From Bifidobacterium apousia (GTDB lineage Bacteria; Actinomycetota; Actinomycetes; Actinomycetales; Bifidobacteriaceae), in contig NZ_VMHK01000001.1 in NCBI RefSeq assembly GCF_007559275.1, forward strand, positions 62,001 to 126,000: a DNA stretch of 64,000 bases, in the 5' to 3' direction. The notes below the pieces were generated by a model. The model had not been told where the DNA came from. It made no database searches and saw only the letters and a program-made list of their open reading frames with translations. The position numbers and the translations under genes are program-made. This document shows, piece after piece, positions 45,997-58,245 of this stretch (position 1 is its first letter; every line of letters starts with the position of its first letter).

Positions 45997-46089
45997 GACT
46001 GCTCTTCTCCTCGAACTGACCTGAGAGCCCTATGACGACGGTTCCGGCCGGTTCCGCTCAGGCGAAATCCAGGCGGGTTGCCTGTCTGT

Positions 46090-46272
46090 GACACTGCACA
46101 TAGCGCTCCGCAACATCTGGTTGCGACAGTCCCGGACCTGTTCGACCCGGGCCCAACGGGTCGGATGGGCGGATCCGAACCGTTTCGGCCGGACATCCTT
46201 TCGCCGGGAATAGGCGACACCGCACTGTCTGATCCCGGTTACTGATAGGTTCGGCGACCTCTTCAGTGGCTT
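46090..46272 (-). ncRNA. Lysine riboswitch (L-box)
   Basis: Read on the minus strand, the conserved core appears in order: AAGAGGTCGCCGAACC near 46265-46250, CAGTAAC, CCCGGCGAAAGGATGTCCGG with GCCGAAACGG (46205-46180), and GGACTGTC, a GCAAC/GTTGC stem, then GGAGCGCTATG (46133-46100). These match the L-box consensus AGGTGCGAAC, GGCGAAAGG-n-GCCGAA, GGCTGTC and GGAGGGCTATC. CACTG and CAGTG close the P1 end. The 90 bases to the ATG at 45996 hold hairpins but no obvious T-tract, so control may be translational. Confidence 0.9.
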
Positions 46273-46391
46273 TGCAATTACGGGTAAGCATAGATGGATT
46301 CTCAGACAAGGCCGGATCGCTCGCCTATAGGGCATGGGGTGAAGTCGTCGAAAGCGCCGCTACTGCAAATCACTACTCTCGCTTAGAACGC

Positions 46392-46403
46392 ATTGGATCC
46401 AAT
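46392..46403. promoter_or_regulatory. 12-bp palindrome upstream of gltA
   Basis: ATTGGATCCAAT is a perfect palindrome about 130 bp before the gltA promoter. Could be a regulator site; could also be chance. Confidence 0.3.
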
Positions 46404-46452
46404 AGATCGATATCAATTGTGAACGAAGGTAATCAAATGAAAATCCCGTGGT

Positions 46453-46472
46453 TTAGCACTGCTTTGCTAAAT
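46453..46472. promoter_or_regulatory. Inverted repeat upstream of the LNB/GNB operon promoter
   Basis: TTTAGCA (46453-46459) and TGCTAAA (46466-46472) are perfect 7-bp arms separated by 6 bp, about 52 bp upstream of the -10 box. It is a plausible operator for a sugar-responsive regulator such as a NagR (ROK) or LacI protein; the match to a known box could not be checked. Confidence 0.5.
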
Positions 46473-46520
46473 CTACAATTCTTATAATTGAATTAATAAA
46501 CTATCCTTGCAAATAAGTAC

Positions 46521-46529
46521 TGCTATACT
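46521..46529 (+). promoter_or_regulatory. Extended -10 promoter of the LNB/GNB operon
   Basis: TGCTATACT is a TG-n-TATACT extended -10 element ending 53 bp before the gltA ATG. No good -35 at the right distance. Confidence 0.55.
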
Positions 46530-46582
46530 GAATGTGAACTTCGAGGTAAGACAATGATGTTTTTGTGAAGGGGTGAGTCTAG

Positions 46583-47908
46583 ATGAGAACCAGCAACAAA
46601 CGCATAATGGCGGCCATGGCTGCAGTCGCGGCCTTAAGCATGGCACTGGCCGGGTGCGGTTCCTCCGGCGGATCCGATGCCAACAAGAGCGGTGACACCA
46701 AGTCGGGCGGCAAGGTCGAACTGACATACCTGCACCGTCTTCCCGACAAGCAGGGCATGACCATGGTCAAGGACACCGTGGCCAGGTGGAACAAGGATCA
46801 CCCGAACATCCAGGTCAAGGCTACCAAGTTCAACGGCAGCCCCGGCGACCTGATTAAGAAGCTGGAGACCGACGTCAAGGCCGGTAATGCTCCCGATCTG
46901 GCCCAGGTAGGCTACGCTGAGTTGCCTGAGGTCTATACCAAGGGCATCGTCGAGGATGTCACTGCAGAGGCAGGCAAGTACTCCAAAGACTTCGCAGAGG
47001 GTCCCAGCAAGCTTATGAGCGTAGACGGCAAGGTCTTCGGTCTGCCCCAGGATACCGGCCCCATGGTCTACTACTACAACAAGACGGAATTCGACAAGCT
47101 GGGCATTAAGGTCCCCACCACGGCCGAGGAATTCATCGAATCGGCCAAGAAGGCAGCGGCTCAGGGTAAGTACATCATGACCTACCAGCCCGATGGTGCA
47201 GGCATGGCCTTCTCCGCCCTTTCCGGCGCGTCATCTCCCTGGTACAAAATCAAGGACGGCAAGTGGGTCGTCAATGTTGATACGCCCGGCTCCAAGGCCA
47301 CGGCCGACTTCTACCAGCAGCTGCTCGATGCCAAGGCGATGAATCTGACCCCCAGCACCGACCCCTCCTTCGCTGGTGCCTTCCATGACGGCTCCATCAT
47401 CGGATCCATTGATGCCGCCTGGAATGCCCCGATCATGATGGACTGGATCGGTGATGCCGGCAAGGGCCAGTGGAGGGTCACCCAGATCGGCGACTGGTTC
47501 AAGAACGGCGAGAAGACCGGACCCAACGGCGGTTCGGGTGTTGCAGCCATCAAGGGCACCAAGCACAAGGCAGAGGCCATGGAGTTCCTGGATTGGTTCA
47601 ACACCCAGGTGCCTGATCTGACCTCTCAGGGTCTGATTGTCGCGGCCTCCACCGAGAAAGCCAAGACCCCTCAGTCCTGGACCGAATTCTTCGGCGGGCA
47701 GGACGTGATGGCGGAATTCGCTAAGGCCAATGCCAACATGGGTTCCTTCAACTACATGCCCGGATTCTCCGCGGTGAGCAGCGCCGTCGGCGAGGCTGCG
47801 GACAAGGCCGGCAAGGGTCAAGCCAAGGTCTCCGATGCCTTCGATGCAGCGCAGAAGACGTCCCTTGCCACACTGAAGGATTATGGCCTTCCGATCGCCA
47901 AGGATTGA
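46583..47908 (+). CDS. gltA: LNB/GNB ABC transporter solute-binding lipoprotein
   Basis: 441 residues. A lipoprotein signal peptide ends in ALAGC with the lipidated Cys at residue 25, followed by a Gly/Ser/Asp linker and a CUT1-type sugar-binding fold (LTYLHRLPDKQGMTMVKDTVARWNKDHPNIQVK). Its place at the head of the GH112 operon identifies it as the binding protein for lacto-N-biose (Gal-beta-1,3-GlcNAc) and galacto-N-biose (Gal-beta-1,3-GalNAc), as in B. longum. It sits on the outer face of the membrane and passes sugar to GltB/GltC. A hairpin follows the gene, which may raise its mRNA level over the permeases. Confidence 0.88.
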   Translation: MRTSNKRIMAAMAAVAALSMALAGCGSSGGSDANKSGDTKSGGKVELTYLHRLPDKQGMTMVKDTVARWNKDHPNIQVKATKFNGSPGDLIKKLETDVKAGNAPDLAQVGYAELPEVYTKGIVEDVTAEAGKYSKDFAEGPSKLMSVDGKVFGLPQDTGPMVYYYNKTEFDKLGIKVPTTAEEFIESAKKAAAQGKYIMTYQPDGAGMAFSALSGASSPWYKIKDGKWVVNVDTPGSKATADFYQQLLDAKAMNLTPSTDPSFAGAFHDGSIIGSIDAAWNAPIMMDWIGDAGKGQWRVTQIGDWFKNGEKTGPNGGSGVAAIKGTKHKAEAMEFLDWFNTQVPDLTSQGLIVAASTEKAKTPQSWTEFFGGQDVMAEFAKANANMGSFNYMPGFSAVSSAVGEAADKAGKGQAKVSDAFDAAQKTSLATLKDYGLPIAKD

Positions 47909-47969
47909 TCGGTAACCGCTCTTCGGCGGATACAGTAGGGAGGCCTTCCCTGACAATTCTCAACAGGTT

Positions 47970-48000
47970 GGGGAACCCGGGTCTGTGGCTCGTGTTCCCC
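47970..48000 (+). other. Intercistronic hairpin after gltA
   Basis: GGGGAAC (47970-47976) pairs with GTTCCCC (47994-48000) in the 143-bp gap between gltA and gltB. Such hairpins commonly protect binding-protein mRNA from 3' decay; no T-tract is present. Confidence 0.5.
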
Positions 48001-48051
48001 GCCTGCTGGAAGGTCGCTCGCCTTATAGGTTCCGGGAGGATGGGTTTTCAC

Positions 48052-49008
48052 ATGAGCCATCGAACAGCAGCTGAGGCAGGGGCGCAGAAGAAGAGGAGAT
48101 CCGAGATCACCAAACGCAACGAACGGACGGGTTGGGCATTCATGATGCCTTTCTGCATCCTCTTTGCGATTGTCTTCATCATCCCCATTGCCTACGCCGT
48201 CTATATGAGCTTCTTCCAGCAGGTGGCCTCGGGCGGCGGCGCCTACGGCGGGGGCGAGATGATCAATAAGTTCGTCGGGTTGGAGAACTTCCGATTTACA
48301 GTCACCTCCGCGGCCTTCTGGACCGGCATCGGCAGGGTCCTGATCTACACGGTCATCCAGGTCCCGGTCATGATCATCGCAGCCCTGGCCCTGGCCATGC
48401 TTCTGGATTCCTTCATCGTCAAGCATGTCACCCCTTATCGGCTGGGCTACTTCCTTCCCTATGCCATCCCGGGCGCGATCGCGGCCATCATCTGGGTGTT
48501 CCTTTACAACGACCAGTTCTCGCCCATCGTCAAGGGCCTGGCAGCCATAGGAATACACGTCAACTTCTTCGCATCCAACGCTCTGATCGCCTCCATGGCC
48601 AACATCACCACCTGGACCTTCACGGGCTACAACATGCTGATCTTCCTGGCAGCCCTCCAGGCCATCCCGCGTGACCTCTACGAGGCTGCTCGAATCGACG
48701 GAGCCAATGGCTTCCAGATCGCCATGAGGATCAAACTCCCCAACGTCAGGGGGGCCGCCCTCCTGGCCATGCTCCTGTCCATCATCGGCAGCATCCAGCT
48801 CTTCAACGAGCCCCAGGTCATGCAGACCGTCGACAAGGGCATATCGAACTCCTACACCCCCATGATGATGGCCATGAACACATCACGGGGCATCCTCACC
48901 CCCAAGGGTGACGGTCCGGCTTCAGCCATCGCAATTGTCATGGCGCTGATTGCCGGGGTCCTTGCCGCCCTCTACGCATACATCGAGAGGAAGGTGAATG
49001 AATCATGA
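48052..49008 (+). CDS. gltB: LNB/GNB ABC transporter permease 1
   Basis: 318 residues, MalF/UgpA-type inner-membrane permease with six predicted helices. A basic cytoplasmic N-terminus (KKRRSEITKRNER) precedes helix 1. The EAA loop that contacts the ATPase reads EAARIDGANGFQIAMRIKLP. The ATG at 48052 (MSHRTAAEAG) has GGGAGGA upstream; the frame is open back to 47905, but that part overlaps gltA and is not protein-like. It overlaps gltC by four bases. No ATPase gene exists in the operon. Confidence 0.9.
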   Translation: MSHRTAAEAGAQKKRRSEITKRNERTGWAFMMPFCILFAIVFIIPIAYAVYMSFFQQVASGGGAYGGGEMINKFVGLENFRFTVTSAAFWTGIGRVLIYTVIQVPVMIIAALALAMLLDSFIVKHVTPYRLGYFLPYAIPGAIAAIIWVFLYNDQFSPIVKGLAAIGIHVNFFASNALIASMANITTWTFTGYNMLIFLAALQAIPRDLYEAARIDGANGFQIAMRIKLPNVRGAALLAMLLSIIGSIQLFNEPQVMQTVDKGISNSYTPMMMAMNTSRGILTPKGDGPASAIAIVMALIAGVLAALYAYIERKVNES

Positions 49009-49940
49009 CCTCGGCCAATCCCGCACGCCTTGCAAAAAAGCAGGACAAGCTCCTCAAGCAGAAGGCCGATGAGCTGCCTCGCTCCATGAGACCCACCAAG
49101 GTGGTCAAGATTACCACCATCGTGGTCCTGGTCTTCGCTCTGATCTACTTCCTCTTTCCCATCTATTGGGCCATCATCGCCTCTACCAAGTCACCCTCCC
49201 AGCTGGTCAGCAGCAACGGCCTCTGGTTTGCTGTCGACCTGAAGAAGATTCCCCAGGCGGTGGCCACCAACTACTCGATCCTCCTGGGCTGGACCCACTC
49301 GCAGTTCTGGCACTGGGTCTTCAATTCCTTGATCTATTCAGGGGTCTCCGCCCTGATCGGCACGGTGGTTTCGGTCATGGCCGGGTATGGCACAGCCAAG
49401 TTCCAGTTCCGGGGCAGGGGCGTCGTCATGACCATCGCCATGTCTGCCCTGCTGATGCCCTCGGCGCTGATGACCATCCCCCAGTACTCCATCTTCAACG
49501 CCCTGCATCTGAGCAACACCATGCTGGCAGTGATCATCCCCTGCTCGGTCTCGCCCTTCGGTTTCTTCCTGGGAAGGGTATACGCCCAAAGTTCGGTACC
49601 TACCGAGCTTCTGGAGGCGGCCAGGATCGACGGTGCCGGTGAGGCCAGGATCTTCTTCACGATTGTGCTCAGGATTCTTGCGCCCGCCATGGTCACGATC
49701 TTCCTCTTCCTCTTCGTGGCCACCTGGAACAACTTCCTCCTGCCGCTGATGATGCTCTCCAGCGAGAACCTCTTCCCAGTGACCCTGGGCCTCTATGGTC
49801 TGGTCTCTCTGCCGGTCTTTACCGATCGAGGGGCGCTGATGATGGGGTCCCTGCTGGGTGTTCTGCCGGTGATCATCCTCTTCTTCTGCCTGCAGCGGTT
49901 CTGGCAGGCTGGACTGACCGCCGGTTCGGTCAAGGAGTAA
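49005..49940 (+). CDS. gltC: LNB/GNB ABC transporter permease 2
   Basis: 311 residues, MalG/UgpE-type permease with six helices and the EAA loop EAARIDGAGEARIFFTIVLR. Starts in a four-base overlap with gltB. With GltB it forms the membrane channel for the disaccharides delivered by GltA. It needs a separately encoded ATPase, plausibly the MsmK-type protein at 15.8 kb. Confidence 0.9.
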   Translation: MTSANPARLAKKQDKLLKQKADELPRSMRPTKVVKITTIVVLVFALIYFLFPIYWAIIASTKSPSQLVSSNGLWFAVDLKKIPQAVATNYSILLGWTHSQFWHWVFNSLIYSGVSALIGTVVSVMAGYGTAKFQFRGRGVVMTIAMSALLMPSALMTIPQYSIFNALHLSNTMLAVIIPCSVSPFGFFLGRVYAQSSVPTELLEAARIDGAGEARIFFTIVLRILAPAMVTIFLFLFVATWNNFLLPLMMLSSENLFPVTLGLYGLVSLPVFTDRGALMMGSLLGVLPVIILFFCLQRFWQAGLTAGSVKE

Positions 49941-50006
49941 GAGTCCACGGCTGCACACAGTTTTTCAGTCATTCCGTTACGAGATATTCCAAGGAGATTC
50001 GATTCA

Positions 50007-53285
<3,279 letters not shown>

Positions 53286-53286
<1 letters not shown>

Positions 53287-54758
53287 TGCTGAAACGGGTT
53301 TACCGGAGCCTTGACGCTCTGATCGGGTACGCCTGTGCAAGTCTGGACCTGGACCCGTCCGATGTCGACTGGGTTCGCAATCAGATACTGGCGCTTTTCT
53401 CCTTGGACTCCTACGATTCCGGGGATGGACCTGCTGATCCCGCCTCTGGTGGCGTCGATGATCTCCTGGAATCCTTTATACAGGCTTTGGAGGGTGCCGG
53501 ACTTATGGCTCAGGATGATGCCCCTTCCATGGCAGATACGGTTATGGGAATCCTGTCCTCCAGGCCATCCCATCTGCAGTGGCGCTTCACACAGGTGGAG
53601 AGGGCCCAGGGTGGTATGGCCGCCATGCACTGGTTCTATGACTATTGCGTCAAAAACACCTACATCAAAAAGTCCCGCCTGGATAGGAACCCTCGTTTCT
53701 CATCCGGGGGCGTGGTGGTCACCGTCAACCTGGCCAAGCCGGAATTCAAGGATATGAAGAAGGCTGCGGCGGGCAACAGCACCGCAGGAGGGTACCCCAA
53801 GTGCACAATCTGCCATGAAAATGAGGGCTTCGCCGGGCGTGACAAGCGTACACTGCGGACCATCCCCCTGACTCTGGGTGGGCATGACTGGTTCTGGCAG
53901 TTCTCGCCCTATGGGTACTTTCGCGAGCATGGCATCTGTGTCAACGCTGATCACACCCCCATGCACGTGGACCAGGACACCTTCGGGAACCTGCTGGATT
54001 TTGTGGACCGTTTTCCCGGCTACTTCCTAGGCTGCAACGCTGCCCTGCCCCGCATTGGCGGATCCGTTCTGGCCCATGACCACTATCAGGGCGGAGGAGA
54101 GCGCCTGCCTATGCATCAGGCCAGGGCTTGGCGAACCTTGCACTTGGACGGCCATCCTGATACCCCTATCGAGATTCTGGACTGGCCGGGGACCGTGGTC
54201 AGAGTGGTTTCGCCATTGCGGCAGGAGATTATCGAGGCCAGCGAGACCATCAGGCAGGCCTGGGTGGATTACGATAACCCGGACCTGAACATCACCAGCC
54301 AGGGATCAGAAGGGCGGCAATCAGCCCTGTCGCCCACCCTGGTCAAGACCGACCGAGGCTACGAGATGAGCCTGATCCTGCGTAATAACGGTGTCAGTTC
54401 GGAGTTTCCTGATGGCATCTTCCATGTGCATCCGGAGTTCTATCCGGTCAAGCAGGAACCCATTGGCCTGATTGAGGCCCAGGGGCTCTTCGTCCTGCCC
54501 GGAAGGCTGCTCGGCCAGCTTGCCTGCCTGGAAGAGGCCCTGGTGGCAGGTACCGGGCTTCCCGAACAAGTAGCCGACTTCAGCCTGGAGTATGGCGAAA
54601 TTACTAAGACTCTGCAGGGTTCGCATGATCCAGACAAGGTACATGAGGCCCTTAAGAGTGAGATCGGCAGTGTCTGCGCCCGGATCCTGGGCAACACCGC
54701 AGTCTTTAAGCGGCCCGAGCAGACCGAGGGGTTCCTGCGGGGGCTGGGTTGCCGGTAG
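53286..54758 (+). CDS. lnpC: UDP-glucose--hexose-1-phosphate uridylyltransferase (GalT class 2)
   Basis: 490 residues. It exchanges UMP between UDP-glucose and galactose 1-phosphate, or N-acetylhexosamine 1-phosphates in this pathway. The class 2 nucleotidyl site H264-D-H266 lies in GGSVLAHDHYQGGGER, and KCTICHENEGFAGR carries the zinc-type cysteines. ATG overlaps the nahK stop (TGATG). In B. longum this position is followed by galE (lnpD); here the next gene is a GH101 enzyme, so the epimerase must be encoded elsewhere. Confidence 0.94.
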
Positions 54759-54796
54759 TGGCGTAGATGAATAACACCAATGACAGGGGATGACCG

Positions 54797-57700
54797 ATGG
54801 ATGAAACAATCATGGGCGGACACCAGCCGATCGCGAGGCCGGGTGCCACGGACTCCTGGGAGACCCTGCGTACTCAAGTAATGGAAGTGCGCCTCAGGCC
54901 CGACTTTCCTTCGGTGATTGACTATCGGTTGAAGACGCCTCAGGCTGAAAGAACCATGCTTGGGCAGGTCCGGGATCTGCGTCTGGTGGCCATCAACGGC
55001 ATCGAGATTGAGCTGGGTCCCGATCGGGTGGAGCTGGAGCGGGAGAATGAGACCAGTCTGGTATATCGACTTCATGTGATTGCTGCAGGTCAGGGGATCG
55101 ATGTGGTTTTGGCGATCCGTATCTCAGTCGAGGACGCCTCTCTGAGATTCGAAGTGATCTCCATCCGGAACCAGGCCTGCCCCGATCATCTAGTCCAGAC
55201 GGTGGCCTTCCCCGGACAATGCCTGATTTCCGTGGCCAGTACTCAGGCGCATGCGGAGTTTACCGGCGCTCGCATGTCTGCGGACGTCTCCATCAGTGGT
55301 GATGTACACCGGGCGGTCACCGAGCAGATGGAGGAGGACCCTATTGGGCAGGACTACATGTATGGTTTCCTCTCTGCGGATGGCCTCAGTGCCGGCCTCT
55401 GGAGCAACTCCGAACATGACGGGACCACTGCCAGCAAAACGGGAACCGGTGGTGCGCAGAACACCAGGGTTCTGGCGGTTCGCGACCAGGTGGACGGAGT
55501 CACCGTCCTCGGCCTGACCAGCGCACCTTGGATATACAACCGGGTGGTCCAGGATTCCCATGGACGCTCTTATACGGTCGGGGAGACGGACAAGCCCGCC
55601 ATGGCCGTGGCTCTGGCCGGAGACCTGAATGATGACGGGGTGGTCAACTGGCAGGATGGTGCCATCGCCTTCAGGCACATCATGAACAATCCGTACGGTT
55701 CTGATGATATCCCGGATCAGGTGGCACGACGCATAGCCATGAACTTCGGCTCTCAGGCCCAGAATCCCTTCATGACAACCTTGGATAATGTCAAGCGGGT
55801 GGCCCTGGCCACCGATGGCCTAGGTCAGTCCATACTTCTCAAGGGATATGGCAACGAGGGCCACGACTCTGGCCATCCGGACTACGACGACATCGGTCGA
55901 CGAATGGGCGGAGTCCAGGACTTGAATGCTTTGATGGACAGGGGCAAGGCCTATGGGGCCCGGTTTGGCGTCCATGTCAATGTGGACGAGATGTTTCCCG
56001 AGGCCAAGGCCTTTTCTGAAGACATGATTCGCAGGGACGACAAGGGCGGTCTCTGCTACGGCTGGAACTGGCTGGATCAGACCGTTGGTATCGATGGCAT
56101 CTACGACCTGGCCTCGGGTGCCAGGAGGGAGCGCTTCGCCGCACTCGCCCGTGAGGTCGGTGACAGGATGGACTTCGTGTACGTGGATGTCTGGGGCGAT
56201 GGGACCTCGGGGGAGGAGGATTCCTGGCAAACCAGGCAGCTCTCGAAGATTTTGACCGATAACGGGTGGGGGATTGGCACGGAGTACGCTTCGGCCAACG
56301 AGTATGACGCCACCTTCCAGCATTGGTCCCTGGATTTGACCTATGGATCCCCCCGCGACAAAGGTGAGAATTCCCAGGTCATGCGCTTTCTGCGCAACCA
56401 CCAGAAAGACAGCTGGATAGGTGATCACCGAGCCTTCGGAGGCGCAGCCAACGCCCCGCTCCTGGGCGGCTACAGCATGAAGGACTTCGAGGGCTGGCAG
56501 GGGCGCAATGACTTCGATGCCTATATGGATAACCTCTACACCTGCGACCTCTCGACCAAGTTCATCCAGCACTTCAGAATCATGGCCTGGTACAACGACC
56601 CTATCAATGTCGATTCAGTACGTGACTCGACCAAAAATCAGGGGAACGAACAGATCGAGCTGGTCAATGATCAAGGTGACAGACTGATCATCTCCAGGGG
56701 TTCCAATGAGCAGGCATCGCCCGCTTACCGCGAGCGCACGATGAGGCTGAATGGCTGCGTGGTGCTTGTCGGCGATCTGAAGGCCAATGACCCCAAGGCC
56801 GACAAGCCTGGGATTGAAACTGGAACCGGCGAAGGGGCGTATCTGCTGCCCTGGGTCTGGAATGCCAAGACAGGTGACCTGCTTGATCCAGATGAGCAGA
56901 AGCTCTACCACTGGAATACTGCAGGCGGCTCGACCGCCTGGGAGCTCCCGGAATCGTGGCGCGATGCCTCTACCGTCATTGTCTACCGGCTGACCGACCA
57001 GGGCAGATCGGAGTCAAGGGAGATTCCGGTGGTGCAGGGGAGCCTCACCCTGGATGCCAAGCCCAGAACACCCTACTTGGTCTGCCGGCATGCGGGCCAG
57101 GGAGTCCAGATGGACTGGTCGGGAGAGCATCTAGTGGATGCAGGGTTCAACGGCGGCGAAAGGCTGTTCCAGTCGGTCTGGTCCGTGAAGGGGCCCGGGC
57201 GTGCCTCAATCACCAAGGGCCAGTGCGCCAATCCCATGCTCAGGCTTGAGGATTCGGTCTGTGCTGTGCAACCCCTGACCAACCTGGTGCCAGGTAGACG
57301 GTATGCCCTCTATCTAGGGCTTGACAACCGTGGCGGCCAGGTCGAGCTGAGTATAGAAGCGGACCAGGGTGGGGTGCTGGCTCGCAATATGAGCGGCCCG
57401 AGCATTGCCAAAAACTATGTCAAGGCCTATGCTCACAACACCGATGCTCCAACGACTGACGGCAGCAGCTACTTTCAGAATGCCTATCTCTTCTTCACGG
57501 CGCCTAAGGGTGGGCAGACCTGTCTGTCCTTGGCGCATGAAGGGGATGGTGTCGCGTATGTCGACGACATTCGCCTGGTCGAGAACGACTATGACGGCAT
57601 CAGCCTGGACCAGGACGGTCATCTGATTGAGCTTACCTGTGACTTCGAGAATAACGTCCAGGGGATCTGGCCCTTTGTGGTAGCTGGGGCCGAAGGGGTG

Positions 57701-58177
57701 GAAGACAACCGAATCCACCTGGCCCAGCTGCATGAGCCCTTCACTCAGGCCGGGTGGACGGTCAAAAGGATGAATGATGTCCTCCAGGGTAACTGGTCTC
57801 TGAAAGTCAACGGTCTGACTGGAAGACGCGCTCTCCTCTTCCAGACCATTCCCCAGAACGTCCCCTTTGCGCCGGGCCGACACTACAGGGTCTCGTTCGA
57901 TTACCAGTGCGGATCAGACGGCATATACGCCCTGGCAACAGGAAGAGGCGAGTATTCCGGTGAGAACTCGAACCTGCATCTGCATCCCCTGCACAAGGCT
58001 CTGGGGGTCACTGCCAAATGCGAGTTCGAGCTGACTGGCGATCCGAATGGCGGTACCTGGTTCGGCATTTACTCCACTGACAGACAACCAGATCTGGAAG
58101 GCAGCAGCGGCTCGGAGGCCAACATGGCTGGCTACCAGGATCTGGTTGTCGACAATCTGTGGATTACCAGTCTCTAG
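54797..58177 (+). CDS. Cytoplasmic endo-alpha-N-acetylgalactosaminidase-like GH101 enzyme
   Basis: 1126 residues. GH101 enzymes release the core-1 disaccharide Gal-beta-1,3-GalNAc from Ser/Thr of mucin-type glycoproteins. Visible: an N-terminal beta-sandwich (about 20-260), a Ca-loop-like DLNDDGVVNWQDGAIAFR near 275-295, and a catalytic TIM-barrel with FVYVDVWGDG (D464, likely nucleophile) and GIGTEYA (E496, likely acid/base). The barrel also has HVNVDEMFPEA, and C-terminal carbohydrate-binding-like beta-sandwiches follow (about 760-1126). Unlike B. longum EngBF (about 1970 residues, secreted and wall-anchored), it has no signal peptide, no anchor and no transmembrane segment, and galT lies only 38 bp upstream. 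It is therefore predicted to be intracellular, feeding GNB to LnpA. Confidence 0.85.
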   Translation: MDETIMGGHQPIARPGATDSWETLRTQVMEVRLRPDFPSVIDYRLKTPQAERTMLGQVRDLRLVAINGIEIELGPDRVELERENETSLVYRLHVIAAGQGIDVVLAIRISVEDASLRFEVISIRNQACPDHLVQTVAFPGQCLISVASTQAHAEFTGARMSADVSISGDVHRAVTEQMEEDPIGQDYMYGFLSADGLSAGLWSNSEHDGTTASKTGTGGAQNTRVLAVRDQVDGVTVLGLTSAPWIYNRVVQDSHGRSYTVGETDKPAMAVALAGDLNDDGVVNWQDGAIAFRHIMNNPYGSDDIPDQVARRIAMNFGSQAQNPFMTTLDNVKRVALATDGLGQSILLKGYGNEGHDSGHPDYDDIGRRMGGVQDLNALMDRGKAYGARFGVHVNVDEMFPEAKAFSEDMIRRDDKGGLCYGWNWLDQTVGIDGIYDLASGARRERFAALAREVGDRMDFVYVDVWGDGTSGEEDSWQTRQLSKILTDNGWGIGTEYASANEYDATFQHWSLDLTYGSPRDKGENSQVMRFLRNHQKDSWIGDHRAFGGAANAPLLGGYSMKDFEGWQGRNDFDAYMDNLYTCDLSTKFIQHFRIMAWYNDPINVDSVRDSTKNQGNEQIELVNDQGDRLIISRGSNEQASPAYRERTMRLNGCVVLVGDLKANDPKADKPGIETGTGEGAYLLPWVWNAKTGDLLDPDEQKLYHWNTAGGSTAWELPESWRDASTVIVYRLTDQGRSESREIPVVQGSLTLDAKPRTPYLVCRHAGQGVQMDWSGEHLVDAGFNGGERLFQSVWSVKGPGRASITKGQCANPMLRLEDSVCAVQPLTNLVPGRRYALYLGLDNRGGQVELSIEADQGGVLARNMSGPSIAKNYVKAYAHNTDAPTTDGSSYFQNAYLFFTAPKGGQTCLSLAHEGDGVAYVDDIRLVENDYDGISLDQDGHLIELTCDFENNVQGIWPFVVAGAEGVEDNRIHLAQLHEPFTQAGWTVKRMNDVLQGNWSLKVNGLTGRRALLFQTIPQNVPFAPGRHYRVSFDYQCGSDGIYALATGRGEYSGENSNLHLHPLHKALGVTAKCEFELTGDPNGGTWFGIYSTDRQPDLEGSSGSEANMAGYQDLVVDNLWITSL

Positions 58178-58245
58178 TCAAAGATTCCTGAGTCAAGAAG
58201 GAAGAGGCTACAAGGGCATCGGAATTCTTCAACCAGGGCTGATTA

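Larger units (their letters stand above)
45997..46582. other. 586-bp divergent region between lysP and the LNB/GNB operon
   Basis: No gene. On the minus strand it carries the lysine riboswitch and about 90 bases of expression platform. On the plus side, 46390-46540 is AT-rich and holds two inverted repeats and an extended -10 promoter for the LNB/GNB operon. Confidence 0.7.

Noticed and set aside
46030-46335. Short minus-strand frames upstream of lysP
   Set aside because: They coincide with the lysine riboswitch, which explains the conservation and structure of this stretch.
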